A DNA stretch of 64,000 bases, taken from positions 1-64,000 of the forward strand of contig NZ_PDZB01000003.1 in the NCBI RefSeq assembly GCF_002743335.1, read 5' to 3'. Source of the DNA: Sporosarcina sp. P32b (GTDB lineage: Bacteria > Bacillota > Bacilli > Bacillales_A > Planococcaceae). This document shows positions 1 to 9,543 of the stretch, in pieces (within the stretch, counting starts at the first letter, position 1; the number at the start of each line of letters is the position of its first letter). Both the position numbers and the translations under genes were made by a program. A model generated the notes under the pieces. It saw only the letters and a program-made list of their open reading frames with translations. It ran no database searches and was not told the DNA's origin.

Positions 1-760
1 TATCGGCTGGGCTGCTCGCTCAAAGTGTCACGCTATCCGCTCTATCGGCTGGGCTGCTCGCTCAAAGTGTCGTGCTATCCGCTCTATCAGCTGGGCTGCT
101 CGCTCAATGTGTCGTGCTGTCCGCTCTATCGGCCGGGCTGCTCGCTCAAAGTGTCGTGCTATCCGCTCTATCGGCGGGGCTGCTCGCTCAAAGTGTCACG
201 CTATCCGCTCTATCGGCTGGGCTGCTCGCTCAAAGTGTCGTGCTATCCGCTCTATCGGCTGGGCTAAGCGCTCAAAGTGTCGTGCTGTCCGCTCTATCGG
301 CTGGGCTGCTCGCTCAAAGTGTCGTGCTATCCGCTCTATCGGCTGGGCTAAGCGCTCAATGTGTCATGCTATCCGCTCTATCGGCTGGGCTGCTCGCTCA
401 AAGTGTCGTGCTATCCGCTCTATCGGCGGGGCTAAGCGCTCAAAGTGTCGTGCTATCCGCTCTATCGGCTGGGCTGCTCGCTCAATGTGTCACGCTATCC
501 GCTCTATCGGCGGGGCTAAGCGCTCAATGTGTCGTGCTATCCGCTCTATCGGCCGGGCTAAGCGCTCAATGTGTCGTGCTGTCCGCTCTATCGGCTGGGC
601 TAAGCGCTCAATGTGTCGTGCTGTCCGCTCTATCGACCGGGCTGCTCGCTCAATGTGACGTGCTATCCTCTCTATCAACCGGGCTGCTCGCTCAATGTGT
701 CACGCTATCCGCTCTATCGGCGGGGTTAAGCGCTCAATGTATCACGCTATCCGCTCTATA
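1..760. repeat. Tandem array of a 42-bp unit, about 18 copies
   Basis: The sequence repeats every 42 bp from the first base to about 760, with roughly 18 copies. Copies differ at a few fixed sites: GGCTGG, GGCCGG or GGCGGG after TATC, TGCTCGCTC or TAAGCGCTC, and CAAAGTGTC or CAATGTGTC. Each unit can be seen as two diverged 21-bp halves that share CGCTC. Because 42 is divisible by 3, several frames stay open on both strands, giving 7- or 14-residue peptide repeats (for example IERTARH/IERLAQP on the minus strand); none has a convincing ribosome binding site. The array continues beyond the left edge, so its full length is unknown. It lies downstream of the flavoprotein gene and is most likely non-coding. 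Confidence 0.9.
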
Positions 761-793
761 AAACGATCCAACCGCTCATAAGACAATTCAAAG

Positions 794-2050
794 TTACTCC
801 AATAATCCAGCATTCATCCCGGCCAGACGTCCTGTTACAAGCGCTGCGGTAATATTATAGCCGCCCGTGTATCCATGAATATCCAATATCTCTCCACAGA
901 AAAACAAACCGATTTTCTTACGTGAAGCCATCGTCTTTGGCTCCACTTCTTTTACTGAAACACCGCCACCTGTAACGAACGCCTTCTCGATCGGTTGTGT
1001 CCCTGTAATATGGACGGGGAACGTCTTCAGAAGTTTGGCGAGTGTTCGTATAGCTTCACGTTTAATATCTATGCCGATTTCAGTTTCTTCGATTTCTGCT
1101 TTCTTCAATAAAAACAGCAACCACCGTTCAGGCACGAGACCTTTCAATGAAGTTTTCACTTGTTTTTTCGGTTCATCCTTTAAAATCTTCGCAATCGTCT
1201 GCGTTAATTGTTCTTCATGTTGATCAGGTATTGAATCAATTTGTAGTAAGACAGGCTGCTTGCCGTTCTTCATCTGCTCTTTGACAACATATTGACTACA
1301 ACGTAAAATCGCAGGACCACTTAATCCGAAATGGGTGAAGAGCATGTCCATGTGATGTGTCACAAGTGTTTTTCCTTTTTTATTTAATACGGATACTTTG
1401 ACGTCGCGTAACGCAAGGCCTTGTAAATCTTTTGAGACGATAAATGGCTCGCGTGACAGTAACGGCACTTCTGTCGGATACAATGTCGTTACGGTATGAC
1501 CCGCTCGTTCAGCCCAAGGGTATCCATCTCCTGTGCTACCTGTTTGTGGAACGGCTTTGCCTCCGACGGCAACGACGACTGCGTGTGCGCGTACTTCTTC
1601 ACCGTCTTCTAACCGAACGCCTAGGATCTTTTCGTCATCCATTAATAATTTTTGTACTCGGCTTTCCAAGCGTATTTCCACGCCTAGTTCATCCATCTGA
1701 TTCAAGAGCGCGTTTACGACATCTTTTGACTTATTGGAAACAGGGAACATCCGTCCGTGATCTTCTTCTTTTAAAGGCACGCCAAGGCCTTCGAAGTAGT
1801 GAATGATATCCTGGTTGTTAAAGACAGAGAACGGGCCATATAAAAACTTTCCGTTTCCTGGTATATGTTTAATAATTTCTTCTTGAGAAAGTCGATTTGT
1901 TACGTTACAGCGACCGCCGCCTGAAATGGCTAGTTTATTGCCGAGCTTCCGTCCTTTTTCAATTAATAGAACGCGCTTTTTTTGTTCGGCTGCTGCAATG
2001 GAGGCCATTAAACCTGAAGGACCGCCACCAATTACGATTACATCATACAT
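794..2050 (-). CDS. ytfP: HI0933-family NAD(P)/FAD-dependent oxidoreductase (YtfP-like)
   Basis: A 418-residue flavoprotein of the HI0933/BaiN family. The N-terminus [20 protein letters not shown] is a typical Rossmann FAD-binding fold (GxGxxG variant at residues 8-13), followed by the family motif [13 protein letters not shown] around residues 41-53. The C-terminus carries [12 protein letters not shown] and the GYTGGYNI motif around residue 395, both typical of the family. The physiological substrate in Bacillales is not established. Length is normal. The ATG at 2050 is preceded by a modest AAAGAGTGG. It is divergent from the ytgP gene, and its 3' end runs into the tandem array. Confidence 0.9.
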   Translation of the reverse strand: MYDVIVIGGGPSGLMASIAAAEQKKRVLLIEKGRKLGNKLAISGGGRCNVTNRLSQEEIIKHIPGNGKFLYGPFSVFNNQDIIHYFEGLGVPLKEEDHGRMFPVSNKSKDVVNALLNQMDELGVEIRLESRVQKLLMDDEKILGVRLEDGEEVRAHAVVVAVGGKAVPQTGSTGDGYPWAERAGHTVTTLYPTEVPLLSREPFIVSKDLQGLALRDVKVSVLNKKGKTLVTHHMDMLFTHFGLSGPAILRCSQYVVKEQMKNGKQPVLLQIDSIPDQHEEQLTQTIAKILKDEPKKQVKTSLKGLVPERWLLFLLKKAEIEETEIGIDIKREAIRTLAKLLKTFPVHITGTQPIEKAFVTGGGVSVKEVEPKTMASRKKIGLFFCGEILDIHGYTGGYNITAALVTGRLAGMNAGLLE

Positions 2051-2201
2051 TGTAGAACCACTCTTTCATTTCATTTTGTCTCTCATTATACACCATATGG
2101 GCATGGTTGCTTTTTGATTTGGACTTTAGATAAAGATTGTGCAAAAGCGTGTCGAGGGGTAAACTATACAAGAATCTCTTTAGGAATGGAAGGAATCAAT
2201 T

Positions 2202-3818
2202 ATGGCATCGAATTTATTGAAAGGCACAGCCATTTTAACGATTGGCTTATTTTTATCGAAGGCACTCGGTTTGCTTTATGTAATTCCGTTTTACGCAATC
2301 GTTGGAGAAAAGAGTGTCGGTCTCTATCAATACGCATACATACCGTATAATCTAGCGCTGGCGGTCGCGGTATCCGGGGCACCGCTCGCCATATCGAAGT
2401 TTGTTTCTAAATACAATGCGTTAGGCGATTATGCGACCGGACGGAAGTTGATGAAATCGGGTATGGTCGTCATGTCTGTAACAGGCTTGCTGTCGTTTCT
2501 TGCGTTGTTTTTCCTTGCGACTCCGATCGCGGAACTTGTCATCAAGGACGAGGAACAGATTTTCACAGTTCAAGATATTGCGACTGTTATTCGCTGGGTC
2601 AGTTTTGCCTTGCTTGCGGTACCGTTACTTAGTATCGCTCGAGGGTTTTTGCAAGGTTATCAAAAATTCGAACCTACATCTGTCTCTCAATTAATTGAAC
2701 AGATCGTACGGATCATCGTTGTGCTCGTTGGAGCGTTCGTGGTCGTCAATGTACTGGATCTATCCCCACGAATCGCTGTACAGTTTGCAGTGTTTGCTGC
2801 GTTTATTGGAGCGCTTGCTGGTTTATGGAGTCTCTACTATTACTGGAAAAAGTATCAGGATGAATTCGATTATTTGTTATCGAATAGTCCACCGGCGAGT
2901 TCGGTTTCCTTGAAACAAATTTATACGGAAGTCCTTGCGTACGTATTGCCGTTTGTATTGGTCGGAACGATTAATCCAATCTATCAATTCGTCGATATGA
3001 TTACATTTAACGGCGCTATGAAATCAATCGGACTTTCCAGTGTCTCTGATTTATATTTAACAAAACTGAACTTTTTAACACATAAGATTGTGATGATACC
3101 TGTGATGGTCGCGACAGGATTTTCGATGGCGCTGATCTCTATTATCACGAAGGATTACACATCTAACAATCAAAAGGGCATCACACGTTCACTCGATCAG
3201 ACGTATCAAATTATGTTGTTCTTGACGATTCCAATGGTTATTGGATTGATTGTCTTAAACAATGAAGTCTATCAATTCTTGTATGAGTATGATGTGGCGG
3301 GAGCAAGCGTCTTAGCTGCCTACGCACCGGTTGCGATTTTATTTGCGATGTTCACGGTAACGGCTGCAATCTTACAAGGAATCGATCATCATAAATGGAT
3401 CGTCTTCACTTCATTGCTCGGGTTGTTAGTGAAAATGCTGATCAATATTCCACTGATTAAACTGTTTGAAGTGAACGGCGCAATCATAGCCACCGCAATT
3501 GGCTACTCGGTAGCAGTATGTATCAACTTGTTCGTTATCAAAAGAGCATTGAATTATAAATCTGAAATGGTCATTAGACGCTTGTTCTTGATTTTGGCTT
3601 TCAACGCAGTGATGTTTGCAGGTGTTTGGCTGACGAATAAAGGCTTGAACATGGCGCACATTCCAGTAGGACGTTGGCAAGCATTATTGTATGTCATGAT
3701 TGGATCAGGTGTGGGAATGGTGATTTATGGATTCCTGGCTTTCAAATCAGGACTTGCACAACAATTATTTGGAGATCGTCTGACACGTATAATGAGACGT
3801 ATCGGGTTTGGAGGCTAA
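2202..3818 (+). CDS. ytgP: Polysaccharide biosynthesis / lipid II flippase-type membrane protein
   Basis: A 538-residue polytopic membrane protein of the MATE-like MVF/PST (SpoVB, MurJ) superfamily, which flips undecaprenyl-linked sugars across the membrane; YtgP (Amj-independent MurJ) of B. subtilis is the closest functional model. About 14 hydrophobic segments are visible, starting with LLKGTAILTIGLFLSKALGL near residues 4-23 and including the conserved PLAISKFVSKYN segment around residue 62 and ARGFLQGYQKFEPTSVSQ around residue 147. The ATG has a GGAAGGAATC binding site. The next gene starts 3 nt after its stop, so the two are probably co-transcribed. Confidence 0.9.
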   Translation: MASNLLKGTAILTIGLFLSKALGLLYVIPFYAIVGEKSVGLYQYAYIPYNLALAVAVSGAPLAISKFVSKYNALGDYATGRKLMKSGMVVMSVTGLLSFLALFFLATPIAELVIKDEEQIFTVQDIATVIRWVSFALLAVPLLSIARGFLQGYQKFEPTSVSQLIEQIVRIIVVLVGAFVVVNVLDLSPRIAVQFAVFAAFIGALAGLWSLYYYWKKYQDEFDYLLSNSPPASSVSLKQIYTEVLAYVLPFVLVGTINPIYQFVDMITFNGAMKSIGLSSVSDLYLTKLNFLTHKIVMIPVMVATGFSMALISIITKDYTSNNQKGITRSLDQTYQIMLFLTIPMVIGLIVLNNEVYQFLYEYDVAGASVLAAYAPVAILFAMFTVTAAILQGIDHHKWIVFTSLLGLLVKMLINIPLIKLFEVNGAIIATAIGYSVAVCINLFVIKRALNYKSEMVIRRLFLILAFNAVMFAGVWLTNKGLNMAHIPVGRWQALLYVMIGSGVGMVIYGFLAFKSGLAQQLFGDRLTRIMRRIGFGG

Positions 3819-3821
3819 TAG

Positions 3822-4553
3822 ATGAGGTTAGATAAATTATTATCGAATACAGGTTATGGTTCACGTAAAGAAGTTCGGCAGTTGTTGAAAAAAGGAATGA
3901 TCCGGGTGAATGGGGCAGTGGAAAAAGATCCTGCACAGCACGTGGATCCGGATGCAGACGCGATTTCATTGCTAGGTGAAGAAGTCATCTATAGGGAATT
4001 CATCTACTTGATGATGCATAAACCGCCTGGCGTGTTATCTGCGACAGAAGATAACCGGGATCAAACAGTCGTGGATTTACTTGGAAGTGAAGAACGTCAT
4101 TTCGAACCGTTTCCGGTAGGTCGTTTGGATAAAGACACAGAAGGGTTATTGTTGCTGACGAACGATGGGAAGCTTGCACATAATCTGTTGTCACCGAAGA
4201 AAGAAGTGCCGAAAACGTATTATGCGAAAGTGGCGGGAGTTGTAACGGAAGAAGATACTGAAGCTTTTGCGCGCGGTGTAATTTTAGATGATGCCTACGA
4301 AACAAAGCCGGGCATTTTACACATAATACATTCTGCCGAAGAGTCGGAGATTGAACTGACGATTACAGAAGGAAAGTTTCATCAAGTGAAACGGATGTTT
4401 GAAGCGGTAGGAAAAAAAGTGGTATATTTGAAACGTTTAACGATGGGGCCGCTTGTTTTGGACCCAGATTTGGAATTAGGGGAATACCGCGAGTTAACAG
4501 AAGAAGAATTGCTGCAATTAAAAGAAGTAGATCGTTCCAAGCAAAAAGGCTGA
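3822..4553 (+). CDS. ytzG: 16S rRNA pseudouridine synthase (RsuA family)
   Basis: A 243-residue RsuA/RluB-family pseudouridine synthase. Residues 1-60 form an S4 RNA-binding domain (MRLDKLLSNTGYGSRKEVRQ), and the catalytic domain carries the family motif VGRLDKDTEGLLLLTNDG around residues 103-120, in which the aspartate of GRLDxxTxG is the catalytic residue. It would isomerise a uridine in rRNA; B. subtilis YtzG is annotated as the RsuA-like enzyme. It directly follows ytgP (3 nt gap) and is followed by a strong hairpin terminator. Confidence 0.9.
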   Translation: MRLDKLLSNTGYGSRKEVRQLLKKGMIRVNGAVEKDPAQHVDPDADAISLLGEEVIYREFIYLMMHKPPGVLSATEDNRDQTVVDLLGSEERHFEPFPVGRLDKDTEGLLLLTNDGKLAHNLLSPKKEVPKTYYAKVAGVVTEEDTEAFARGVILDDAYETKPGILHIIHSAEESEIELTITEGKFHQVKRMFEAVGKKVVYLKRLTMGPLVLDPDLELGEYRELTEEELLQLKEVDRSKQKG

Positions 4554-4577
4554 TGCAAAAGCGTCAGCCTTTTTGCT
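4541..4577. terminator. Bidirectional terminator between ytzG and ytzE
   Basis: A 16-bp stem (4541-4556 pairs with 4561-4576, one G-U type mismatch) with an AAAA loop. A-rich and T-rich flanks on both sides allow it to serve ytzG (plus) and the convergent ytzE-like gene (minus). The stem overlaps the last codons of ytzG. Confidence 0.85.
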
Positions 4578-4604
4578 TTGTACACTTGTATATAGGAGGC
4601 TAAA

Positions 4605-4826
4605 TCAGGAAGGTAATTTCACTTTCTTGGACGTCGTCGTCCATTCGCCGCGGACTGAGCTCTTAATCAATTCATTGTACTCCAGAACGTTTAAGTCACG
4701 TTGTGCCGTGCGTGATGAAATGTTGAATTCATCTGCCACGTCCTCCGTTGTTACTTTTCCGTTATCCCGAATGAACAGATAGACATCTTTGATACGAATT
4801 AACATGCGATCGGTAGCTGGGTTCAT
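4605..4826 (-). CDS. ytzE: DeoR-type helix-turn-helix regulator, small (YtzE-like)
   Basis: A 73-residue protein that consists almost only of a DeoR-type winged helix: VYLFIRDNGKVTTEDVADEF then NISSRTAQRDLNVLEYNELI, with the recognition helix around residues 35-50. It lacks the sugar-phosphate sensor domain of full DeoR regulators; B. subtilis YtzE has the same short form next to ytgP and ytfP, so this is normal and not a truncation. The ATG at 4826 lies after a GAAGGAGTGG binding site. Its target is unknown. Confidence 0.8.
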   Translation of the reverse strand: MNPATDRMLIRIKDVYLFIRDNGKVTTEDVADEFNISSRTAQRDLNVLEYNELIKSSVRGEWTTTSKKVKLPS

Positions 4827-5202
4827 CTAAGAAACCACTCCTTCATCTTCATATTTTCACGCCAACATTGCAAAAGAAGACTGTTGGGGTATTCTCTGAC
4901 ATTACCTTTCCTGAATCGCTCCTTATATCTAAGTTATGCCAGAATAGTATGTGAATGATTCTGACAATAGTAGTATAACGTATTTTATGTAAAAGCGCAC
5001 ATGTTTTCGCTTATACTTTTGAATTAATTAGAATAAATAGATTACTAGTTACCTAGTTAGCATTAGTTTTGAAATGATTAAAAAAATGGTCTTCACTCTA
5101 TTAAGGTCTAATTGATTTTATTCCATAAACATGTGAAAATAGAAAAAGAGGAAACTGGCAGTAGTTTGGCTTGAGGTTTCATAATAGAAGGGTGGCGGTT
5201 GT
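4827..5202. other. Intergenic stretch without a recognisable gene
   Basis: About 376 AT-rich bases between the divergent ytzE-like and dat genes. No ORF with a binding site, no tRNA and no strong hairpin were seen. It should contain the promoters of both genes. The dat start is preceded by GAAGGGTGGCGG at 5188-5199. Confidence 0.5.
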
Positions 5203-6087
5203 GTGATCTTTTTCAAAGATGGGGAATTCCTAACAGAAGATAAACTGAATGTGTCCGTGAATGATCGTGGCTATGTATTTGGCGATGGAGTCTATGAAGT
5301 AATTAAAGTGTATGACGGTGCTTTGTACACGGCGAAAGAACATTTGGAGAGATTACTTGAGAGTGCTGAAAAAATCCGCGTAAGCATGTCATATACACTT
5401 GATGAGTTACTGGAAATCGTACAAAAGCTTCAGTCCGATAATCAAATATCTGTTGGACATATTTACATACAAGTCACACGCGGTGTGGCGCCACGTGCAC
5501 ATCATTTCCCGGAAGACAGTGTTCCTGTCATGATTGGCTATGCTGTAGAAAATGCACGTCCGTTAGAAATCCTTCAACAAGGTGCGGCTATGAAGTCTGT
5601 TGAAGATATGCGTTGGCTTCGTTGCGATATAAAAAGTTTAAATTTACTTGGCAATGTAATGGCGAAACAAGAGGCATTTGATCACGGATGTCAAGAAGCA
5701 TTGTTTGTTCGAGACGGCTTAGTACGTGAAGGTTCATCTTCTAATGCATTTGGTATTAAAGACGGAATCCTTTATACACATCCTGCCAATAATTTTATTT
5801 TGAACGGAATTACTCGTCGTGTTGTTTTACAGATTGCAGAGAATTTAGCGATTCCGGTTAAAGAGGAAGAATTCACATTGTTGCAAGCGCTAGATATGGA
5901 TGAGTTTTTCTATACGTCGACGAATGCTGAAATTACACCGGTTGTAACAATAGATCAGCAACCTATTGGACAAGGAGTTCCTGGGCCGTTGACGAGAAAG
6001 TTGCAAACAGCATTTGAGGCGCAAATTCCGAAGTTGGTGGCTGCTGGTCATAATGAGGAAAGAGAATTAAATGGCCCAGCTAGTTAA
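5203..6087 (+). CDS. dat: D-amino acid aminotransferase
   Basis: A 294-residue fold-type IV PLP transaminase that interconverts D-alanine and D-glutamate for peptidoglycan synthesis. The catalytic lysine lies in DIKSLNLLGNVMAKQ (about residue 146), and the phosphate-binding region is seen in REGSSSNAFGI and NGITRRVV. The N-terminal NDRGYVFGDGVYEVIKVYDG segment is typical of the family. The start is a GTG at 5203, the first codon after a purine-rich binding site. Its end overlaps the following gene by 17 nt, which suggests translational coupling. Confidence 0.92.
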   Translation: MIFFKDGEFLTEDKLNVSVNDRGYVFGDGVYEVIKVYDGALYTAKEHLERLLESAEKIRVSMSYTLDELLEIVQKLQSDNQISVGHIYIQVTRGVAPRAHHFPEDSVPVMIGYAVENARPLEILQQGAAMKSVEDMRWLRCDIKSLNLLGNVMAKQEAFDHGCQEALFVRDGLVREGSSSNAFGIKDGILYTHPANNFILNGITRRVVLQIAENLAIPVKEEEFTLLQALDMDEFFYTSTNAEITPVVTIDQQPIGQGVPGPLTRKLQTAFEAQIPKLVAAGHNEERELNGPAS

Positions 6088-7042
6088 ACTCGCGGATTAT
6101 ATTTCCCGGTACGAGAATGACTTAACTCGCTATCCGACACAATTCATCCGTCTGAAACGCTATCAGTGGAAACGTATCAAAAACCAATGGGAGCATGGTG
6201 TTGATTTATATGCGGAACAAGCGGCTACTTTTCCTGAGGATGTACAAGTGCCTTCGAAATGGTATACGTTATTATTCAAGAAATGGCGTAAGCAAGCAGA
6301 TGTGGAATTGACAGATGAGGCGGCTGTTTCCGAGGAAGCAGTAGAAGATCGTGAGAATGATAGGAGTTTTTCGGCTTCGATTTCGGGTCAACCTTCGAAT
6401 ATTGAACAGTTAAAGAAAGCTTATCGTGATCAATTGTTTCAATTCCAATTAAAGTGGGCGAGTTCTACATTGTATGACCGGTCTCGTGTAGATCCAAAGT
6501 ATTTCTCTGACCCCTTATTGAAGCAGCTACTACTGCGTTTACCTGATAGCTTTTTGTTGTTATATTATCCAATCGTCAAAGTCAGTAAGGCACCTGTTGA
6601 GTTGGATATCATTTTATTGGCACCTACTACATGCTATTGCATCACGGTGCTCGAAGATGAAAGAATGGCCGCGTACATAGGTAGTGGCGAAAGGTTTTGG
6701 CTGAAGAAGTTCGGTGAGGAAGAAGTGAAAGTACTGAATCCTACTATCGCGCTTAGTAGGATGGAGAAAGTGGTTTCATCATTTTTCAGAGCGGCGAAAG
6801 TGGAGATCCCGATCAAGAAGCTGATAGTTTCTAGAAACGGCTATATTGATTATCCCGGAACTCCATTTGAAGTGACAACGATTGATCGCAAAACATATGA
6901 ACAATGGCTGACCAAGTTATGCAGTAATCCGAGTCCGATGAAGCATACGCAATTTAAAGCGGCACAAGCGATTTTGGATCATGCACAAACTACAGCGATG
7001 AGTCGATTGTTTGATGCAGAAGAAATTGTGGATGAGCAATAG
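6071..7042 (+). CDS. Conserved protein of unknown function, possibly NERD-like
   Basis: A 323-residue protein with no signal peptide or membrane segment. The N-terminal 70 residues are basic and aromatic (YQWKRIKNQWEHG). The middle is acidic and probably a linker. The segment VELDIILLAPTTCYCITVLE (about residues 177-196) resembles the core strands of nuclease-related (NERD) or restriction-endonuclease-like folds, but no clear catalytic E/D-ExK set is visible, so this assignment is only suggestive. It overlaps the 3' end of dat by 17 nt and precedes trmB by 36 nt, so it belongs to the same transcription unit. I do not recognise a characterised function. Confidence 0.7.
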   Translation: MAQLVKLADYISRYENDLTRYPTQFIRLKRYQWKRIKNQWEHGVDLYAEQAATFPEDVQVPSKWYTLLFKKWRKQADVELTDEAAVSEEAVEDRENDRSFSASISGQPSNIEQLKKAYRDQLFQFQLKWASSTLYDRSRVDPKYFSDPLLKQLLLRLPDSFLLLYYPIVKVSKAPVELDIILLAPTTCYCITVLEDERMAAYIGSGERFWLKKFGEEEVKVLNPTIALSRMEKVVSSFFRAAKVEIPIKKLIVSRNGYIDYPGTPFEVTTIDRKTYEQWLTKLCSNPSPMKHTQFKAAQAILDHAQTTAMSRLFDAEEIVDEQ

Positions 7043-7078
7043 AATAGAAATTACAGAAAAAGTGAGAGTGTACTGATT

Positions 7079-7723
7079 ATGCGTTTACGAAATAAGCCAT
7101 GGGCTAAAGATTTCATGGCAGAGCATCCGGATGTATTGATTTTGGATCCGGAAGGTAAGAAAAATCGTTGGACTGAAGAGTTTGGAAACGATGCGCCAAT
7201 TCATATTGAAGTAGGTACGGGTAAAGGGCAATTTGTTATTGGAATGGCATTGGCTAATCCAGAGATTAACTATATTGGCATCGAACACTTTGATAATGTG
7301 ATTGTGTCCGCGTTAGAGAAAACAATTGAAGCGAAAAAGCCTTCAAATCTTCGTTTGATGCGTGTCAATGGAGAAGAGTTAGCTTCCATTTTCGCGGAAT
7401 CAGAAATTGATCGTGTCTATTTAAACTTTTCTGATCCATGGCCAAAAGATCGCCATGAAAAGCGTCGTTTGACACATCCAAACTTTTTGGCGAAATATGA
7501 AGGTGTTTTGAAGGCCAATGGAGAAGTGCACTTTAAGACAGATAATCGTTCGCTGTTTGAATATTCTCTTGTCTCCATGACGGACTATGGAATGAAATTA
7601 CAATCCGTTTCACTCGATTTACATGCAAATATGCCAGAGGATAATGTGTTAACCGAATATGAAGAAAAGTTCTCAAGTAAAGGTCAACCAATTTATCGTT
7701 TGGAAGCACAATATCAGAGCTGA
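7079..7723 (+). CDS. trmB: tRNA (guanine-N7-)-methyltransferase
   Basis: A 214-residue SAM-dependent methyltransferase that makes m7G46 in tRNA. It has the SAM site [17 protein letters not shown] (about residues 41-57), the [16 protein letters not shown] motif and the diagnostic [20 protein letters not shown] segment (about residues 117-137) characteristic of TrmB. Length is standard for Firmicutes. The ATG at 7079 follows GAGAGTGTACTG. Downstream is a long inverted repeat before ytnP. Confidence 0.95.
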   Translation: MRLRNKPWAKDFMAEHPDVLILDPEGKKNRWTEEFGNDAPIHIEVGTGKGQFVIGMALANPEINYIGIEHFDNVIVSALEKTIEAKKPSNLRLMRVNGEELASIFAESEIDRVYLNFSDPWPKDRHEKRRLTHPNFLAKYEGVLKANGEVHFKTDNRSLFEYSLVSMTDYGMKLQSVSLDLHANMPEDNVLTEYEEKFSSKGQPIYRLEAQYQS

Positions 7724-7741
7724 TTCTGGTGAGATAGAAAG

Positions 7742-7810
7742 CTGTTGGACGTTGTACTTTTCTGCTGGATCTTTAGAGTTCCGTGGAAAAGTACAACGTC
7801 AATACAACAG
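7742..7810. repeat. Long inverted repeat between trmB and ytnP
   Basis: The 15-bp arm at 7748-7762 (starting GACGTTGTAC) is exactly complementary to 7786-7800, with 23 nt between. A second short pair, CTGTTG at 7742-7747 and CAACAG at 7805-7810, extends it. There is no T-run after it, so it is not a classic terminator. It may be an attenuating hairpin, an RNA-processing site or a small mobile palindromic element. Confidence 0.7.
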
Positions 7811-7838
7811 TTACTAAAGGATGTAGGGAGGAATTTTT

Positions 7839-8684
7839 TTGGATCAACTAACTTTTCATGATATGAAACTAACATGGCTAGACGGTGGCGTGAACTATTT
7901 AGACGGTGGTGCGATGTTCGGTGTCGTTCCGAAGGCTCTATGGTCAAGGCGCTATGAAGCAGATGAAAATAATGTGATTGAATTACGAACAGACCCAATC
8001 CTCATTCAATACCAAGGGACAAACTATTTAATTGATTCAGGTATCGGTAAAGGTAAGTTGGACGACAAGAAAAAGCGTAACTTAGGTGTACGGGCCGAAA
8101 CACGCGTAGAGGAAAGTTTAGAAGAACTCGGTATGACACCGGATGATATCGATGTTGTGTTAATGTCTCATCTTCATAATGATCACGCGGCAGGTTTGAC
8201 GCAGTGGGAAAACGATGAGCTTGTGTCGGTATTTAAGAATGCCAAGATCTACACATCGCAAGTCGAGTGGGATGAAATGAGAGAGCCAAATATCCGCTCA
8301 CGAAATACGTATTGGAAAGAAAACTGGGAACCGATTCAAGATCAGGTTACGACGTTTGAAGAAGAGATTGAAGTGGTGCCAGGCATTAAGATGATTCATA
8401 CGGGCGGTCATAGTGACGGTCATTGTGTGATTAAGCTGGAGCAAGAAGGCGAGACGCTGATTCATATGGCGGATATTATGCCGACGCATGCGCATACGAA
8501 TCCTTTATGGGTACTTGCGTATGATGATTATCCGATGGACTCGATTTTTGCAAAAGAGCGCTTGATGAAGGAAGCGCTTCCAAATAACTATGGTTTTATT
8601 TTCTATCATGATGCGGTGTATCGCATGGCGAAGTTTAGTGAAGATGGCAAGACGATTGTGGATAGCTTGCCACGTACTCGGTGA
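7839..8684 (+). CDS. ytnP: Metallo-beta-lactamase fold lactonase (YtnP-like)
   Basis: A 281-residue metallo-beta-lactamase-fold hydrolase. The zinc motif HLHNDHAAG (about residues 111-119) fits HxHxDH, and further metal ligands are the histidines in HTGGHSDGH (about residue 188-196) and the aspartate in [11 protein letters not shown]. This matches the AHL-lactonase-like YtnP of B. subtilis, a quorum-quenching lactonase; activity on any given signal is inferred only. The start is TTG at 7839, 6 nt after GTAGGGAGG, giving [17 protein letters not shown]. Confidence 0.88.
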   Translation: MDQLTFHDMKLTWLDGGVNYLDGGAMFGVVPKALWSRRYEADENNVIELRTDPILIQYQGTNYLIDSGIGKGKLDDKKKRNLGVRAETRVEESLEELGMTPDDIDVVLMSHLHNDHAAGLTQWENDELVSVFKNAKIYTSQVEWDEMREPNIRSRNTYWKENWEPIQDQVTTFEEEIEVVPGIKMIHTGGHSDGHCVIKLEQEGETLIHMADIMPTHAHTNPLWVLAYDDYPMDSIFAKERLMKEALPNNYGFIFYHDAVYRMAKFSEDGKTIVDSLPRTR

Positions 8685-9025
8685 GGGTTAAGTTTAAGTG
8701 CAAGTTCAAGTGATTTAGTAAGGGGAGTGCGCAGTTGATCGATGTTCCAGGCCGACGCTTTCCCATTATCCATTGAACGCCACTTCCGCTAGCTCCGAAG
8801 TGGCGTTCAATGTACTCTCCACTCCCATTGCTAGTCAAACTACAAACTGCATGTAGTGCTCGAATCGAAAATGCTCTCAATAGACCACCATATACTGCCA
8901 CTTCTTACTTACAAAGAATGAAACGCAATACAACTCGCACTTAAAATTGACTCAAACAAAAAAAGAGGCTATCGCAAGAAGTAGATACTTCTCGGATAGC
9001 CTCTTTACGTATATTTGATTATTGA
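8685..9025. other. Intergenic stretch with nested inverted repeats
   Basis: This stretch holds a perfect 16-bp hairpin (8771-8786 with 8797-8812, 10-nt loop) inside a looser outer inverted repeat (GGGAGTG at 8723-8729 with CACTCCC at 8820-8826; GCAGTT at 8731-8736 with AACTGC at 8845-8850). No T-run follows the inner hairpin. The right part carries the terminator of the minus-strand ytzB-like gene. No gene was seen. Confidence 0.6.
8958..9007 (-). terminator. Terminator of the ytzB-like gene
   Basis: Stem AAAGAGGCTAT at 8962-8972 pairs with 8996-9006, with a second inner stem (AGAAGT/ACTTCT). On the minus strand it is followed by a run of seven T. Confidence 0.85.
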
Positions 9026-9340
9026 TTACTGACGAACTAGCTCTACGACAGTGCCTGTTTTCGCATCTGCTGCGAATTCGAATTGCTCGAGCTTGCCGTC
9101 TTTCATGCGTGAAACGCCACCACGGTAAACATCCATAGAAATTACGTGGTTTGTGAAAGGTTCTGGTTTCATAACGATCCAAGAACCATCGATTGGTCCT
9201 TCTTCTTTAAATGCGTCTTTTACTTTTTTCAATACGTTGTCAGCAGGTACTTCTTCATTGTAACGATTAAATGCCTCATTCACTACTACGCCTGCAGCAA
9301 CTCCGGTTAAAATTCCAGCTAAAAAGTCTTTTACTCTCAT
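9026..9340 (-). CDS. ytzB: Small PepSY-type membrane-anchored protein (YtzB-like)
   Basis: A 104-residue protein. Residues 1-24 (MRVKDFLAGILTGVAAGVVV) form a hydrophobic anchor or signal; the rest resembles a PepSY domain, with AKTGTVVELVRQ at the C-terminus. The open frame extends upstream to a TTG at 9364, but AAGGAGG at 9352-9358 lies inside that extension, so the ATG at 9340 is the better start. B. subtilis has ytzB beside ytoP in the same divergent layout. PepSY domains are often peptidase inhibitors or regulators; the function here is unproved. Confidence 0.78.
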   Translation of the reverse strand: MRVKDFLAGILTGVAAGVVVNEAFNRYNEEVPADNVLKKVKDAFKEEGPIDGSWIVMKPEPFTNHVISMDVYRGGVSRMKDGKLEQFEFAADAKTGTVVELVRQ

Positions 9341-9543
9341 GGCTAATTGCAGCCTCCTTCGCAAATCTTTTCTTATAGTGTAACATAGTTTAAAAGTGCA
9401 TGGCGATTCAAAAGTGTTTTCGACTTTGTAAATCGGTAGAATATGGCACTTTTGTGTAAAGCAAATGCTTAACCTAATTAGTATTCATCTGTTTGGTATG
9501 TGGATATAATACATATAGACAATAAAAGAAGTGAGGGATTTAG

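Noticed and set aside
1..760. CRISPR array
   Set aside because: The units are directly adjacent with no unique spacers, and there are no cas genes.
25..761. Long open frames in the 42-bp array, on both strands
   Set aside because: They arise from a repeat whose length is a multiple of 3; no binding site and no codon bias supports translation.
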